This document shows, in pieces, positions 28,079-37,350 of a DNA stretch of 64,000 nt; positions within the stretch are counted from its first letter, which is position 1; each line of letters starts with the position of its first letter. The position numbers and the translations under genes were made by a program. This stretch comes from Neobacillus novalis NBRC 102450 (GTDB lineage Bacteria > Bacillota > Bacilli > Bacillales > Cytobacillaceae): positions 146,277-210,276 of the forward strand of contig NZ_BCVP01000004.1 in the NCBI RefSeq assembly GCF_001591805.1, read 5' to 3'. A model generated the notes under the pieces. That model saw only the letters and a list, made by a program, of their open reading frames with translations. It was not told the DNA's origin and ran no database searches.

Positions 28079-29077
28079 TTATTTCCCAATAAACATTTGT
28101 GACCAGTGTTTTCCTGCCTCTTCAAATCCTACCCCTATATGAGTATAATTTGCGCTGAGAATATTTTTGCGATGTCCTTCACTATTCATCCAAGCAGTTA
28201 CCACTTCTTGAGGCGAGCGTTGGCCCTGAGCAATATTTTCGCCCGCTGATTTATATGTCACGCCAAAATCCCTCATCATGTCGAACGGGGAGCCATAAGT
28301 TGGACTAGTATGTGAAAAATAATGGTTTTGCTGCATATCTAGTGCTTTCTTTTGCGCAACACTGTTTAACTGAATATCTGCTTTTAACGCCGGAAGGCCA
28401 TTTTTACTTCGCTGTGTATTTGTTAAATCGATGACTTGTTGGACAAATTGACTAACCGTTCCAGTCGCTGGTGCGTTAGATTGTGTCTGTCCAGGTTGCT
28501 TTGGTGCTGCTGGTGCTGGTTGTGTTTGCTTTGGTGCTGCCGGTATTGGTTGTGTTTGATCTGGTACTGCCGGTGTCGGCTGTGTTTGATTTGGTGCTGG
28601 TTGTGTCTGCTGCGGCACATTAGGTTGTACCGGTGTTTTGGTTGTTGGTCTTTGCCGCTGATAATCCGATGGAACTTGTTGATCTACCCCTGACTGAAAC
28701 CAATTTCCTTTTCTTGAATCCATGGTAATAAACTGATATTTCGCATCTTTTATTAACACAGCCCTTGTATGAGGATATTGGTCACTGTTCATGGTTGTTT
28801 GATAAGCTGAAATCATATCATCGTTTTTTCTGTTATTATCTTTCACATTAAACAGATTTAAATCATCCCGTCCTCGATAACGATCATTCACAGTTAATGG
28901 TCCATTATCGTCATTTCCGTTATTATAACGAACATCAATAGGATTGTTTCGGTTTGTGTTCATCCCTATCCTATTGTCAGTATGTTCATTAAGATTATTT
29001 TTATCGTTGTTATTACAAGCTGCAAGTCCCACTGTGAGAATCGCTGTTAATAAGACACCAACAGGTTTTTTTATCAA
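28079..29077 (-). CDS. CAP-domain (SCP/YkwD-like) lipoprotein
   Basis: The protein of about 332 residues has a lipoprotein signal (LTVGLAAC, then an Asn/Asp-rich linker), an N-rich middle, a Pro/Gln/Thr repeat and a C-terminal CAP domain (VIDLTNTQRSKNGLPAL; HYFSHTSPTYGSP; AGENIAQGQRSP; EGHRKNILSANYTHIGVGF). Such proteins occur in spore coats and envelopes; their function is unresolved. The start is TTG at 29077 because AAAGGAGG lies 8 bases upstream. It is monocistronic. Confidence 0.87.
   Translation of the reverse strand: MIKKPVGVLLTAILTVGLAACNNNDKNNLNEHTDNRIGMNTNRNNPIDVRYNNGNDDNGPLTVNDRYRGRDDLNLFNVKDNNRKNDDMISAYQTTMNSDQYPHTRAVLIKDAKYQFITMDSRKGNWFQSGVDQQVPSDYQRQRPTTKTPVQPNVPQQTQPAPNQTQPTPAVPDQTQPIPAAPKQTQPAPAAPKQPGQTQSNAPATGTVSQFVQQVIDLTNTQRSKNGLPALKADIQLNSVAQKKALDMQQNHYFSHTSPTYGSPFDMMRDFGVTYKSAGENIAQGQRSPQEVVTAWMNSEGHRKNILSANYTHIGVGFEEAGKHWSQMFIGK
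28485..28610 (-). repeat. Degenerate 30-bp tandem repeat inside the CAP lipoprotein gene
   Basis: Roughly four in-frame units of about 30 bp encode QTQPxPAxPK-type decapeptides. This is a flexible linker region likely to vary in copy number between strains. Confidence 0.75.
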
Positions 29078-29176
29078 TCGTACTTCCTCCTTTTGCAAAA
29101 AAGTCTCTCTTGCTTTCTTATTTTTCATTTTTTCAGGAGAAAGTATTAATGGTAATAAACGTCTTTTAGGCCAATT

Positions 29177-29905
29177 TCACTTCGACCGTCTCATCTGAAT
29201 CATAAATTTGTAACGGTCCGCACGGTAGACTGATTTCACAAATTCAACTGGGGTTCCATCTTTTAGAAATGAATTTCTCTGGATTAGCAATACTGGTGCC
29301 CCTTTAGAAATTTTTAAATATTTTGCCTCGTCTTGACTAGCAATTGAAGACTCGATAATTTGTGTGGCGCTATCAATGCTAAGCTTTAATTGATTTTCAA
29401 TATGCGCGTATAAAGATTGGTTCACAATTTGTTCGGTAATTCCAATAATGAGATTCGCTGAAATATAATTAGTTTCTAAGGCCATTGGTACCCCATCCGC
29501 TAAGCGAATTCGTTTAATATCATAGACTGGATCATCTTCAGAAATAGATAGCTGCCCGGCAATCTGACATGGTGCCGGAATAATTTTTAAGTGAATCAGT
29601 TCGCTCCCTGGCTCCAAACCCCTGGCTTTCATATCTTCCGTAAAACTTGTCAAACCTTGAAGCGGCTGTTCAATTTTCCGTTCAGAGACAAAAGTTCCTT
29701 TTCCTTGGATTCGATGCAAATATCCCTCATTCACTAACTGAGTGAAGGCCTGTCTTACTGTCATCCGGCTAATTTGATATTTTTCTGCATATTCTCTTTC
29801 TGCTGGCAATGAATCTCCAGGTCTTAACTCGCCTTTTTCAATTAACTCTTTAATATTTTCTTCCAGTTGATAATAAAGCGGAATGGGGGAATTCTTATTA
29901 ATCAT
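29177..29905 (-). CDS. nagR: GntR/HutC-family regulator of amino sugar use (NagR)
   Basis: This 242-residue regulator has an N-terminal winged helix (LRPGDSLPAEREYAEKYQISRMTVRQAF) and a UTRA effector domain (GLEPGSELIHLKI; DPVYDIKRIRL). NagR/YvoA represses nag genes and is released by glucosamine-6-phosphate. It follows nagB by about 90 bp on the same strand, the usual nagA-nagB-nagR order. Confidence 0.93.
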   Translation of the reverse strand: MINKNSPIPLYYQLEENIKELIEKGELRPGDSLPAEREYAEKYQISRMTVRQAFTQLVNEGYLHRIQGKGTFVSERKIEQPLQGLTSFTEDMKARGLEPGSELIHLKIIPAPCQIAGQLSISEDDPVYDIKRIRLADGVPMALETNYISANLIIGITEQIVNQSLYAHIENQLKLSIDSATQIIESSIASQDEAKYLKISKGAPVLLIQRNSFLKDGTPVEFVKSVYRADRYKFMIQMRRSK

Positions 29906-29923
29906 TCTCCTTGTACACCTTTC

Positions 29924-29942
29924 TAACTAAACCCGTTAGTTA
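29924..29942. promoter_or_regulatory. Inverted repeat before nagR
   Basis: TAACTAA-acccg-TTAGTTA has perfect 7-bp arms just upstream of the nagR ribosome binding site. It could be an operator or a processing hairpin; it does not match the nagA-side operator. Confidence 0.35.
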
Positions 29943-29995
29943 CGGGAATTGAATTATCTTATTATTTAAGGTATCAAATCCTCATCATTACCCTG

Positions 29996-30718
29996 TTAAT
30001 TAGCAACTGCCGCTTTATCCGCAATGATTGTAACACGTGGATGATTTTTCAAAATAGAGGCAGGAAAACTTTCATCGACAGGACCGTTGATTAGTTTATC
30101 AAGCGCTTCTTTTTTACTTTCCCCGGAAACGAGGAGAAGAATTTCTTTACTTTTCATAATGGTTGAAATCCCCATCGTTATTGCCTTAGTAGGAACTTCC
30201 TCCAATTGATTAAAGAATCTTGCGTTTGCTTCGATTGTAGATGGAGCTAAATCGACAATATGTGTCTTGGAATGAAAGGATGTCCCTGGTTCATTAAATC
30301 CAATATGGCCATTGCCGCCAATTCCAAGGATTTGTAAATCAATTCCCCCATTTTCTGCAATTAATTCTTCATAGCGAAGACATTCCTTTTGAATATCACT
30401 AACATCCCCTTGAGGGATATGTGTTTTCCCTTTGTTAATATCAATATGATTGAAAAACATGTCATTCATGTAATAGCGGTAACTATTTTTATTTTCACCT
30501 GATAGTCCGATGTATTCGTCTAAATTAAATGTTGTTACGTTACGATAAGACGTACCGTTCTTTTGATAATCTTCAATTAAATGTTTATAAGTACCAACTG
30601 GTGTCCCGCCTGTGGCTAGGCCAAGTTTCATGCTTGGAACATTAGTTACCTTGTCGATTATATATTCAGCAGCCTTTTCACTCATTTGCTGATAATTTTC
30701 TACTTCGATCATTTTCAT
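29996..30718 (-). CDS. nagB: Glucosamine-6-phosphate deaminase
   Basis: This 240-residue enzyme converts glucosamine-6-phosphate to fructose-6-phosphate and ammonia. Signatures include LGLATGGTPVGTYKHLIE, TFNLDEYIGLSGENKNSYRY and LGIGGNGHIGFNEPG with the catalytic Asp and His. Its start overlaps the nagA stop by 4 bp. The length is that of the short, non-allosteric Gram-positive form. Confidence 0.95.
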   Translation of the reverse strand: MKMIEVENYQQMSEKAAEYIIDKVTNVPSMKLGLATGGTPVGTYKHLIEDYQKNGTSYRNVTTFNLDEYIGLSGENKNSYRYYMNDMFFNHIDINKGKTHIPQGDVSDIQKECLRYEELIAENGGIDLQILGIGGNGHIGFNEPGTSFHSKTHIVDLAPSTIEANARFFNQLEEVPTKAITMGISTIMKSKEILLLVSGESKKEALDKLINGPVDESFPASILKNHPRVTIIADKAAVAN

Positions 30719-31917
30719 TTAGTTTCTTCCTTTCTAAAAGCAGCTAATCCGCGGCAAATGGTCATGTAGACCTCCATATTGTCATCGATAATAACGATAT
30801 CTGCATCTTTCCCTACTGCAATACTGCCTTTCCGGTCATAAATATTCAATTGTTTTGCAGGGTTCACAGATGCCATTTGAATGGCATCCACAAGAGAACA
30901 GCCTGTATAGGACAAAGTATTTTTGACAGCATGTCCAAGCTTTAAAATGCTTCCAGCAAGTGTTCCGTCATCAAGTACGGCCTTACCATCTTTTACGGTG
31001 ACCTCTTGACCGCCGAGGTCATATTTGCCGTTTTTCAAGCATTTTGCCCGCATGGAATCTGTAATTAAGATTAATCCCTCGCTCCGCTTTTGTTTGTAAG
31101 CGAGCTTGACCATTTCCGGATGAACATGGACCCCATCGACAATGATTTCAGCAATTAATTCATCATGCAGAAATACAGCCCCAACAACACCAGGCTCACG
31201 GTGATGTAACCCCCTCATTTGATTAAAGAGATGGGTAACGTGGTTTGCACCAGCCTCAATCGCTTCGTTTACCTCTTCAAAGGTTGCATCTGTATGACCA
31301 ATCGAGGCAATGATTCCCTCTTTCTTTAAAAAACGAATCATTTCTAACCCCCCAGGTCGTTCAGGTGCTAAGGTGACAAGTTTAATATTTCCCTTAGTCA
31401 GTTCCTGCCACTCCTTAAATAAGGCAAGGTCTGGGTCGATGATATGCTGGATTGGCTGTGCCCCTGCTCTTTTAGCGTTCACAAATGGTCCTTCTAGATG
31501 CAGACCAAGTATTTCTGCTTTGCCCGGAGATTGCTGCCCTTCGATATATTGTCCGGCATTTATTAATGCCCTTTCAATTTGTTTCCCTTCTTGCGTAATC
31601 GTTGTCGCTAAAAAGCTAGTTGTTCCTTCTTTAGGGAGGGCTGCGGTCATGGTATCAAGCGCTTCCTTTGTAGCATCCATTGTATCGGCTCCATTAACCC
31701 CATGAATATGAACATCGATAAAGCCTGGAATTGCTTTAAAGCGGGCTGGAAGTTCAATCACTTCACATTCATCTTCACTTGTTAGCTGATCGATTGATCC
31801 TATTTCGATTATTTTTTGGCCGTTTATTCTCACATATCCATTTTCAATCATATTTTCTTCTGTATAAACTTGAATTCCTTTAAGTAAAATAGGAATACCA
31901 TTCGAAGTCATCCTCAT
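30715..31917 (-). CDS. nagA: N-acetylglucosamine-6-phosphate deacetylase
   Basis: This 400-residue amidohydrolase makes glucosamine-6-phosphate and acetate. Metal-site motifs are visible: GFIDVHIHGVNG, LHLEGPFVNAKRAGAQ (Glu ligand), IGHTDAT, NHVTHLFNQM and LITDSM. First gene of nagA-nagB-nagR, with a NagR-type operator about 40-60 bp upstream. It recycles wall sugar or chitin-derived amino sugar. Confidence 0.95.
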   Translation of the reverse strand: MRMTSNGIPILLKGIQVYTEENMIENGYVRINGQKIIEIGSIDQLTSEDECEVIELPARFKAIPGFIDVHIHGVNGADTMDATKEALDTMTAALPKEGTTSFLATTITQEGKQIERALINAGQYIEGQQSPGKAEILGLHLEGPFVNAKRAGAQPIQHIIDPDLALFKEWQELTKGNIKLVTLAPERPGGLEMIRFLKKEGIIASIGHTDATFEEVNEAIEAGANHVTHLFNQMRGLHHREPGVVGAVFLHDELIAEIIVDGVHVHPEMVKLAYKQKRSEGLILITDSMRAKCLKNGKYDLGGQEVTVKDGKAVLDDGTLAGSILKLGHAVKNTLSYTGCSLVDAIQMASVNPAKQLNIYDRKGSIAVGKDADIVIIDDNMEVYMTICRGLAAFRKEETK

Positions 31918-31958
31918 TACATCCTTTCGGGTTATGGCTTAATCTTAACATTAGCAGT

Positions 31959-31974
31959 GTATAGTAGTCTATAC
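31959..31974. promoter_or_regulatory. Candidate NagR (dre-type) operator
   Basis: GTATAG-tagt-CTATAC is a 16-bp site with perfect 6-bp arms just upstream of nagA. It resembles the palindromic GntR/HutC-family dre sites (TGGTATAGA-like). Confidence 0.6.
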
Positions 31975-31987
31975 CAATTGTTTCACA

Positions 31988-32030
31988 AAGAAAAATCGAC
32001 GGGTGTCAGGCACCCGCCGATTTTTCTTTT
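31988..32030 (-). terminator. Terminator of yhbH
   Basis: AAAAATCG-CGGGTG, the loop tcagg, and CACCCG-CGATTTTT form a near-perfect hairpin with a T-rich end just past the yhbH stop. Confidence 0.8.
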
Positions 32031-32033
32031 ATT

Positions 32034-33200
32034 CTACGCATACAAACTTGTTTCTTCTTTTTGAAAGAAGCTCTTCATCGCATGAAATACATCTGCTTTT
32101 TGTTTGAGAATATAATAGCGGAAATTTTCATCCTTAATGTTCTTGTAAGCAGACATTAGAGTTGAATGGCGGTTATACTGATTGACCTCGCCATAGCCAA
32201 ACATATTTGATACCTTCATTAATTCTTCGACTAATTTCACACAGCGGGCATTATCCGATGTGAGATTATCACCATCTGAAAAGTGGAATGGGTAAATGTT
32301 GAACTTTCGTGGGCTATATTTGGCATCAATAATCTCCAGGGCTTTGCGGTATGCGGATGAACAAATCGTTCCACCGCTTTCTCCTTTCGAAAAGAAGTCT
32401 TCCTCAGAAACAACTTTCGCTTCCGTATGGTGGGCAATGAACTCAATTTCAACCGTTTCATACTTTGTTCTCAAGAAACGGGTCATCCAAAAGAAAAAGC
32501 TGCGCGCCATGTATTTTTCCCAAATACCCATAGATCCACTAGTATCCATCATCGCAATGACGACTGCTTTCGAATCTGGTTTCACGATTTCATTCCAAGT
32601 TTTGAATTTCAAATCATCCTTATAAATCGGGTGAAATGCCGGTTTTCCACTCATGGCATTCCGTTTAAAAGCAGACATCATCGTCCGTTTCTTATCAATA
32701 TTCCCCATTAAACCTGTTTTGCGGATATCGTTGAATTCAATGTTTTCAACTAAATGTTCTTGCTCTTCTTTTCTTTTAAGATTCGGAAGCTCTAATTGTT
32801 TAAATAATGCTTCCTCAAGCTCCATTAATGACACTTCTGCTTCAAAATAATCCTCACCGGCTTGATCCCCTGCTCCTTGGCCTTTGCCGGGACCTTTCTG
32901 CCCGCTTGAACCGTCACGCGCCACTACGTCCCCGACTTGACTGTCACCGTTCCCCTGGCCCACGTGCTTGTTTTTGTCATAATTATAACGAATTTTATAT
33001 TCGTCCAATGAACGTATTGGAATTTTTACCACATCTCGGCCATTAGACATAATTATGCTCTCTTCTGTAATTAAGTCTGGAAGATTGTTGCGAATTGCCT
33101 CCTGGACTTTTTCCTGATGCCGCTGCTGGTCATCGTGGCCTTTACGGTGGAGGGACCAATCTTCTCTAGAAATGACAAATTGATGGTTATTAACTGACAA
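32034..33200 (-). CDS. yhbH: Sporulation protein YhbH
   Basis: The 388-residue YhbH/YeaH-family protein has a charged N-terminus, a Gly/Asp-rich linker near residues 95-110 and a C-terminal von Willebrand-like domain ([13 protein letters not shown] with a MIDAS-type DTSGS). It accompanies PrkA kinase in the conserved prkA-yhbH pair and is under sporulation control in B. subtilis. It lies about 255 bp downstream of prkA. Confidence 0.93.
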   Translation of the reverse strand: MSVNNHQFVISREDWSLHRKGHDDQQRHQEKVQEAIRNNLPDLITEESIIMSNGRDVVKIPIRSLDEYKIRYNYDKNKHVGQGNGDSQVGDVVARDGSSGQKGPGKGQGAGDQAGEDYFEAEVSLMELEEALFKQLELPNLKRKEEQEHLVENIEFNDIRKTGLMGNIDKKRTMMSAFKRNAMSGKPAFHPIYKDDLKFKTWNEIVKPDSKAVVIAMMDTSGSMGIWEKYMARSFFFWMTRFLRTKYETVEIEFIAHHTEAKVVSEEDFFSKGESGGTICSSAYRKALEIIDAKYSPRKFNIYPFHFSDGDNLTSDNARCVKLVEELMKVSNMFGYGEVNQYNRHSTLMSAYKNIKDENFRYYILKQKADVFHAMKSFFQKEETSLYA

Positions 33201-33404
33201 TGTAAACCCCTCCTTATCAAATTATTCAAATTCAAACTGCACACTTTTGAATCACAAACATACAATAACCCGAGTGAAAAAATTAGATAAAATATAGATT
33301 ACTTTATCCTATGCAGAAACGCAGAATAATTTACAAATAATTTCGACAATTGGTTTTTTGCCTACTAAAATTGGACAGGTTTACCTTTTTTCATCAATTA
33401 GAAA

Positions 33405-33440
33405 AAATAGGACTGACAGATTCGTTCTGCCAGTCCTCAC
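33405..33440 (-). terminator. Terminator of prkA
   Basis: AGGACTGACAGA and TCTGCCAGTCCT form a hairpin with one mismatch 15-50 bp beyond the prkA stop. The lack of a strong T-run would allow read-through into yhbH. Confidence 0.6.
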
Positions 33441-33455
33441 TATTTAAATTCTCGA

Positions 33456-35351
33456 TTATCGATTTAATAAGCTTCCGACATACCTCAACAATTCATTTGC
33501 TGAGGTCGAGTTGTAGCCATGTTCGTCAATTAACCGGGCAACGACATTATTGATCTTCTTCAACTGCTGTTCGTCAGGGGTTTTTGATGAAGTGGTAATC
33601 TTCACTACATCTTTTAAATCAGCAAACAGCTTCTTCTGAATCGCCTCACGCAGGCGGTCATGGGAGTTATAGTCAAAGCGCTTACCTTTTCTTGCAAAGG
33701 CTGAAATTCTAATTAATACCTCTTCCCTGAAGGCTTTCTTGGCGTTTTCAGAAATACCAATTTGTTCCTCAATCGAACGCATTAGTTTTTCATCCGGATT
33801 GATTTCTTCCCCAGTTAACTGGTCACGAAGCTTTGATTTATTGCAATAGGCCTCAACATTGTCCAGATAATTATCCATTAATGTTTTTGCCGACTCTTCA
33901 TACGAGTAGACAAACGCTTTTTGGACCTCATTCTTGGCAATATTATCATACTCTTTCCGTGCTAGTGAGATATAATTCATATAGCGTTCCCGCAGCTCAG
34001 CAGTTATTGACGGATGTTGATCTAGCCCGTCTTTGAGAGACCTTAATACATCCAAAGCATTAATGGAAGGTACTTCTTTTCGAATGATAGTGGATGAAAT
34101 TCGGTTTATCACATAACGCGGGTCAATCCCGCTCATGCCTTCATCAGGGTATTCTTTTTTCAGTTCATCAACGTCTGCCATATTAAAGCCTTCCACGCTT
34201 TCGCCGTCATAGAGACGCATTTTCTTCAATAAATCAACATCGCCTTTTTTCGGTTCCTTAAGTCGCGTAAGAATGGTAAACATCGCGGCCACCTTTAACG
34301 TATGCGGGGCAATGTGAACATCAGATACATCACTTTCGTTAATCATTTTTTCATAAATTCTCTCTTCTTGAGAAGCCTTTAAATTATAGGGAATTGGCAT
34401 AACAATAATCCGTGAATGGAGTGCTTCATTTTTCTTATTAGAAATAAAGGAGCGATATTCTGTTTCGTTCGTGTGCGCGACGATTAGTTCATCTGCACTT
34501 ATTAGCGCAAACCTGCCAGCTTTAAAGTTCCCTTCTTGTGTTAGAGACAGCAAATGCCAGAGGAATTTCTCATCACATTTTAACATCTCCTGGAACTCCA
34601 TCATCCCCCGGTTCGCTTTATTAAGCTCCCCATCAAAGCGGTAGGCCCTTGGGTCTGATTCCGATCCAAACTCCGCAATTGTTGAAAAATCAATACTTCC
34701 TGTTAAGTCAGCAATATCCTGTGATTTCGGATCAGATGGACTAAACGTACCAATCCCTGTTCGTTTATCTTCTGAGAAGAAGATTCGTTCGACTAAAACG
34801 TCCTCAATTCGACCACCATATTCCTGCTCAAGCCGCATCATGTTCAACGGTGAAAGATTGCCTTCAATCCGAATCCCATACTCATCATGGAAATCCTTGC
34901 GCAAATGATGTGGTATAAGGTGAAGCGGATCCTCATGCATCGGGCATCCTTTAATAGCAAAAACAGAGCCTCTATCTGTGAGCGAGTAAGCTTCAAGACC
35001 TCTTTTTAACATCGTGACAAGAGTGGACTTCCCCCCGCTTACCGGACCCATTAACAGTAAAATCCGCTTTCTAACATCCAGTCTTTTTGCTGCCGGATGA
35101 AAGTATTCTTCAACTAGCCGCTCAAGTGATTCCTCTAATCCAAATAATTGGTTGCTAAAGAATTCATACTGCTTCGTCCCTTTTTCTTCGGTAATTCCAG
35201 CGTCCTTAAGCATATTATAAACTCGTGAATGTGCAGATTGTGCTACCCATGGCTTCTCTTTCAACAACTGCAAATAATCAGCGAACGATCCTTCCCAACG
35301 GAGCTTTTCTTCTTCCTCGCGAAACATCTCGATTTTTTTTAAAATATCCAT
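33456..35351 (-). CDS. prkA: PrkA family serine protein kinase / AAA+ protein
   Basis: This 631-residue PrkA has an N-terminal AAA+ region with Walker A LLLMGPVSGGKSTLV (about residues 95-109), a central PrkA AAA block, and the C-terminal kinase-like region (RISAFARKGKRFDYNSHDRLREAIQ). In B. subtilis PrkA supports sporulation, and E. coli YeaG is the counterpart. Length is typical. It is the first gene before yhbH. Confidence 0.95.
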   Translation of the reverse strand: MDILKKIEMFREEEEKLRWEGSFADYLQLLKEKPWVAQSAHSRVYNMLKDAGITEEKGTKQYEFFSNQLFGLEESLERLVEEYFHPAAKRLDVRKRILLLMGPVSGGKSTLVTMLKRGLEAYSLTDRGSVFAIKGCPMHEDPLHLIPHHLRKDFHDEYGIRIEGNLSPLNMMRLEQEYGGRIEDVLVERIFFSEDKRTGIGTFSPSDPKSQDIADLTGSIDFSTIAEFGSESDPRAYRFDGELNKANRGMMEFQEMLKCDEKFLWHLLSLTQEGNFKAGRFALISADELIVAHTNETEYRSFISNKKNEALHSRIIVMPIPYNLKASQEERIYEKMINESDVSDVHIAPHTLKVAAMFTILTRLKEPKKGDVDLLKKMRLYDGESVEGFNMADVDELKKEYPDEGMSGIDPRYVINRISSTIIRKEVPSINALDVLRSLKDGLDQHPSITAELRERYMNYISLARKEYDNIAKNEVQKAFVYSYEESAKTLMDNYLDNVEAYCNKSKLRDQLTGEEINPDEKLMRSIEEQIGISENAKKAFREEVLIRISAFARKGKRFDYNSHDRLREAIQKKLFADLKDVVKITTSSKTPDEQQLKKINNVVARLIDEHGYNSTSANELLRYVGSLLNR

Positions 35352-35559
35352 TTATACCCTCCCCTGTAGCTTAATCAGAGACGATTAATATACTCTATGC
35401 ACTTATAGACTTGAACATGCTTGACCAAGATGAGTTACTGTCTATCTTTTTTGCATCATAAAAGAATCTTGCCCTTTTCATTTTTGAAAGTTAGGCTATA
35501 ATAAAAATATATATACATCAATAATGAAAAGTTGTATAACGAAGGGGGCAATACATAAA

Positions 35560-35652
35560 ATGAACACTTTCATCGTTATTTTAGTAATGATTGCATTCTT
35601 AGCAGCAATCTTTACGGCAGGTTATAATGATAAGCCAGGCTCAACTAAATAA
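35560..35652 (+). CDS. Small single-span membrane peptide (30 aa)
   Basis: A 30-residue ORF (starting MNTFIVILVMIAFLAAIF, then a polar tail) is one hydrophobic helix with a short hydrophilic end. A purine-rich AAGGGGG lies 12 bases upstream, and a strong terminator begins 6 bp after the stop, which argues for a genuine gene between prkA and trmL. Unknown function. Confidence 0.5.
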   Translation: MNTFIVILVMIAFLAAIFTAGYNDKPGSTK

Positions 35653-35656
35653 GTAC

Positions 35657-35688
35657 GAAAAAAGCTGCCGTAATCAGGCAGCTTTTTC
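35657..35688. terminator. Bidirectional terminator
   Basis: AAAAAGCTGCC and GGCAGCTTTTT pair between the 30-residue ORF and convergent trmL. Confidence 0.85.
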
Positions 35689-35689
35689 G

Positions 35690-36163
35690 TTAGGTTAGAT
35701 GAGCATAGTTTTGCTGGCGCAGTGCCTCGTAAATAAGAATGGCCGCCGTATTAGATAAATTTAAGGAACGAATATGATCGGTCATCGGAATCCTTAGAGC
35801 AACGTCTTTATTCTTTTCAATAACGTCTTTTGGGAGGCCGGTTGTTTCCCGGCCAAAGATAAAATAATACTCTTTGCTTGGGTCACTATAATCAAAGGTA
35901 CTATGTGGCTTATTCCCGAATTTCGTTAGATAGAAAAATTGACCACCAGCATTTTTTTCATAAAATTCATCTAAGGAATCATAATAAATGATGTTTACAT
36001 ATTGCCAATAATCCAATCCAGCTCTTTTTAACATCTTATCATCCGTTGAAAAGCCTAATGGCCGAATTAAGTGCAATGTTGTATCAGTTCCGGCACAGGT
36101 ACGGGCAATGTTCCCCGTATTAGAAGGAATTTGTGGTTGATATAAAACTACATGAATGGACAC
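35690..36163 (-). CDS. trmL: tRNA (cytidine(34)-2'-O)-methyltransferase
   Basis: This 157-residue SPOUT methyltransferase modifies the wobble base of tRNA-Leu isoacceptors. The trefoil-knot motifs are clear: IPSNTGNIARTCAG near the start, FIFGRETTGLP and IPMTDHIRSLNLSNTAAI. The start is GTG at 36163 behind GAGGTG; the longer open frame upstream only reads into the dispersed repeat. The neighbours yhbB and queG match the B. subtilis cspR region. Confidence 0.94.
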   Translation of the reverse strand: MSIHVVLYQPQIPSNTGNIARTCAGTDTTLHLIRPLGFSTDDKMLKRAGLDYWQYVNIIYYDSLDEFYEKNAGGQFFYLTKFGNKPHSTFDYSDPSKEYYFIFGRETTGLPKDVIEKNKDVALRIPMTDHIRSLNLSNTAAILIYEALRQQNYAHLT

Positions 36164-36177
36164 GAATTTCACCTCAT

Positions 36178-36330
36178 AGAAAAGCGCAAGCGCCCTGTTC
36201 AGCGGCGTATGGCCTGGAGCGCTCCAACTGAGATAAAGGAAACACGGTGAGCGCAAGCGAACCGATGTTGACTTATCGTAGGGCGGAGAGCGAAGGACAC
36301 TAGCCGCTAGGGCGTAGGAGCTAGACAATT
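36178..36330 (-). repeat. Dispersed ~150-bp repeat, copy 2
   Basis: It begins GAAAAGCGCAAGCGCCC and ends TAGGAGCTAGACAATT. It is the inverted near-identical partner of 4177-4327; the main difference is a short segment around 36246-36262. It abuts the trmL ribosome binding site. Confidence 0.9.
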
Positions 36331-36387
36331 ATAAAAACTCTAACAGCAATTATACCACTTTCCTTCATCCGTTCAAGGACAAACCAT

Positions 36388-37263
36388 TTATTCTTCGACT
36401 ATGGTAAAGAACTTATATTTGATATTTGGAGTATAGGCAGAAGAATCCTCATAGGCCCAGTACCTCATCCGGCTATTATAAGTATGGGCATTAACTAATG
36501 GCTCCCCGTTAGCATCCCTGCCCGTAACAATTGTATTATGATTGAATCGGCCGTCCCCTTCAAAATCGTAGCAAATGACATCTCCAAGTAACAACTGGTC
36601 TGGACCGCTGACTTCCCTAGCCCTTAGACCGCTTTTTGAATTAGCCAAATACTGACGCAATGAATGGGCCATAGTCCAGCTATAGCTCCAGTTTTTATTT
36701 TGCAGCCACCAGCCACTCCCTCGGTTCGGAAATCCTCTCATCGGTGCCCCTCCTGCTCGCAGACATTGAGAGATGAAGTTCGTACAATCATTTTCAAACT
36801 TTTTAAAAGCAGGATTATAGCTATTCCACCAGCGTTCCGCATATTGCACCGCCCTTAAGCGATTATATTGATAGCTTAACCGCTCCTCATTCATCTCAAA
36901 ATCAGGTATAGCAGTGATCGCATCGTGTTCTTGAACCTCTACTGGATTCATTTCCTCATCCAAAACTAACGCGTCTTTATAAAACTTGGCCACTCTTATT
37001 TCTACTTCTTCTTCCATATAAAGGATACCCTTTTGTTTTATTAAGTATTGATAATGGGCAAGGTATTTGACGGCTTGAAATTCTTCTTCGTCAGATTCCT
37101 CGATGATCCTTCCGGCTGCTTTTACTTTTACAATTTCGGCGGATCGCTTGGCAAACGCCTGTTGTTTTTTTTCAGCCTTTGGAAAAAAAGCCTTGTGACT
37201 TCTTTTATCAGAGACAAATTGATTAACCCTTGTTTCAAATAGCTCCTGAAACGATTTATTCAT
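36388..37263 (-). CDS. yhbB: Amidase-domain protein (YhbB-like)
   Basis: This 291-residue protein has a charged N-terminal half and a C-terminal amidase_6 domain (about residues 135-290). The catalytic Cys is in NDCTNFISQCLRAGG and the partner His in GRFNHNTIVTG. No signal peptide is visible, so it is probably intracellular or in the mother cell. Family members are poorly characterised. Confidence 0.83.
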   Translation of the reverse strand: MNKSFQELFETRVNQFVSDKRSHKAFFPKAEKKQQAFAKRSAEIVKVKAAGRIIEESDEEEFQAVKYLAHYQYLIKQKGILYMEEEVEIRVAKFYKDALVLDEEMNPVEVQEHDAITAIPDFEMNEERLSYQYNRLRAVQYAERWWNSYNPAFKKFENDCTNFISQCLRAGGAPMRGFPNRGSGWWLQNKNWSYSWTMAHSLRQYLANSKSGLRAREVSGPDQLLLGDVICYDFEGDGRFNHNTIVTGRDANGEPLVNAHTYNSRMRYWAYEDSSAYTPNIKYKFFTIVEE

Positions 37264-37315
37264 AGCCTTCCACTCCTCTCATTTCATACATATGATAGAA
37301 AGGAGATTTTAAAAT

Positions 37316-37350
37316 CAAAAAAGTGCGAAACATGATGTTCGCACTTTTTT
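37316..37350 (-). terminator. Terminator of queG
   Basis: AAAAAAGTGCGAACATC-type arms, written AAGTGCGAA and TTCGCACTT, pair with A and T runs at the end of queG. Confidence 0.8.

Noticed and set aside
36164..36328. N-terminal extension of TrmL
   Set aside because: The extension translates the dispersed repeat, and GTG at 36163 has the ribosome site and the family's normal start.
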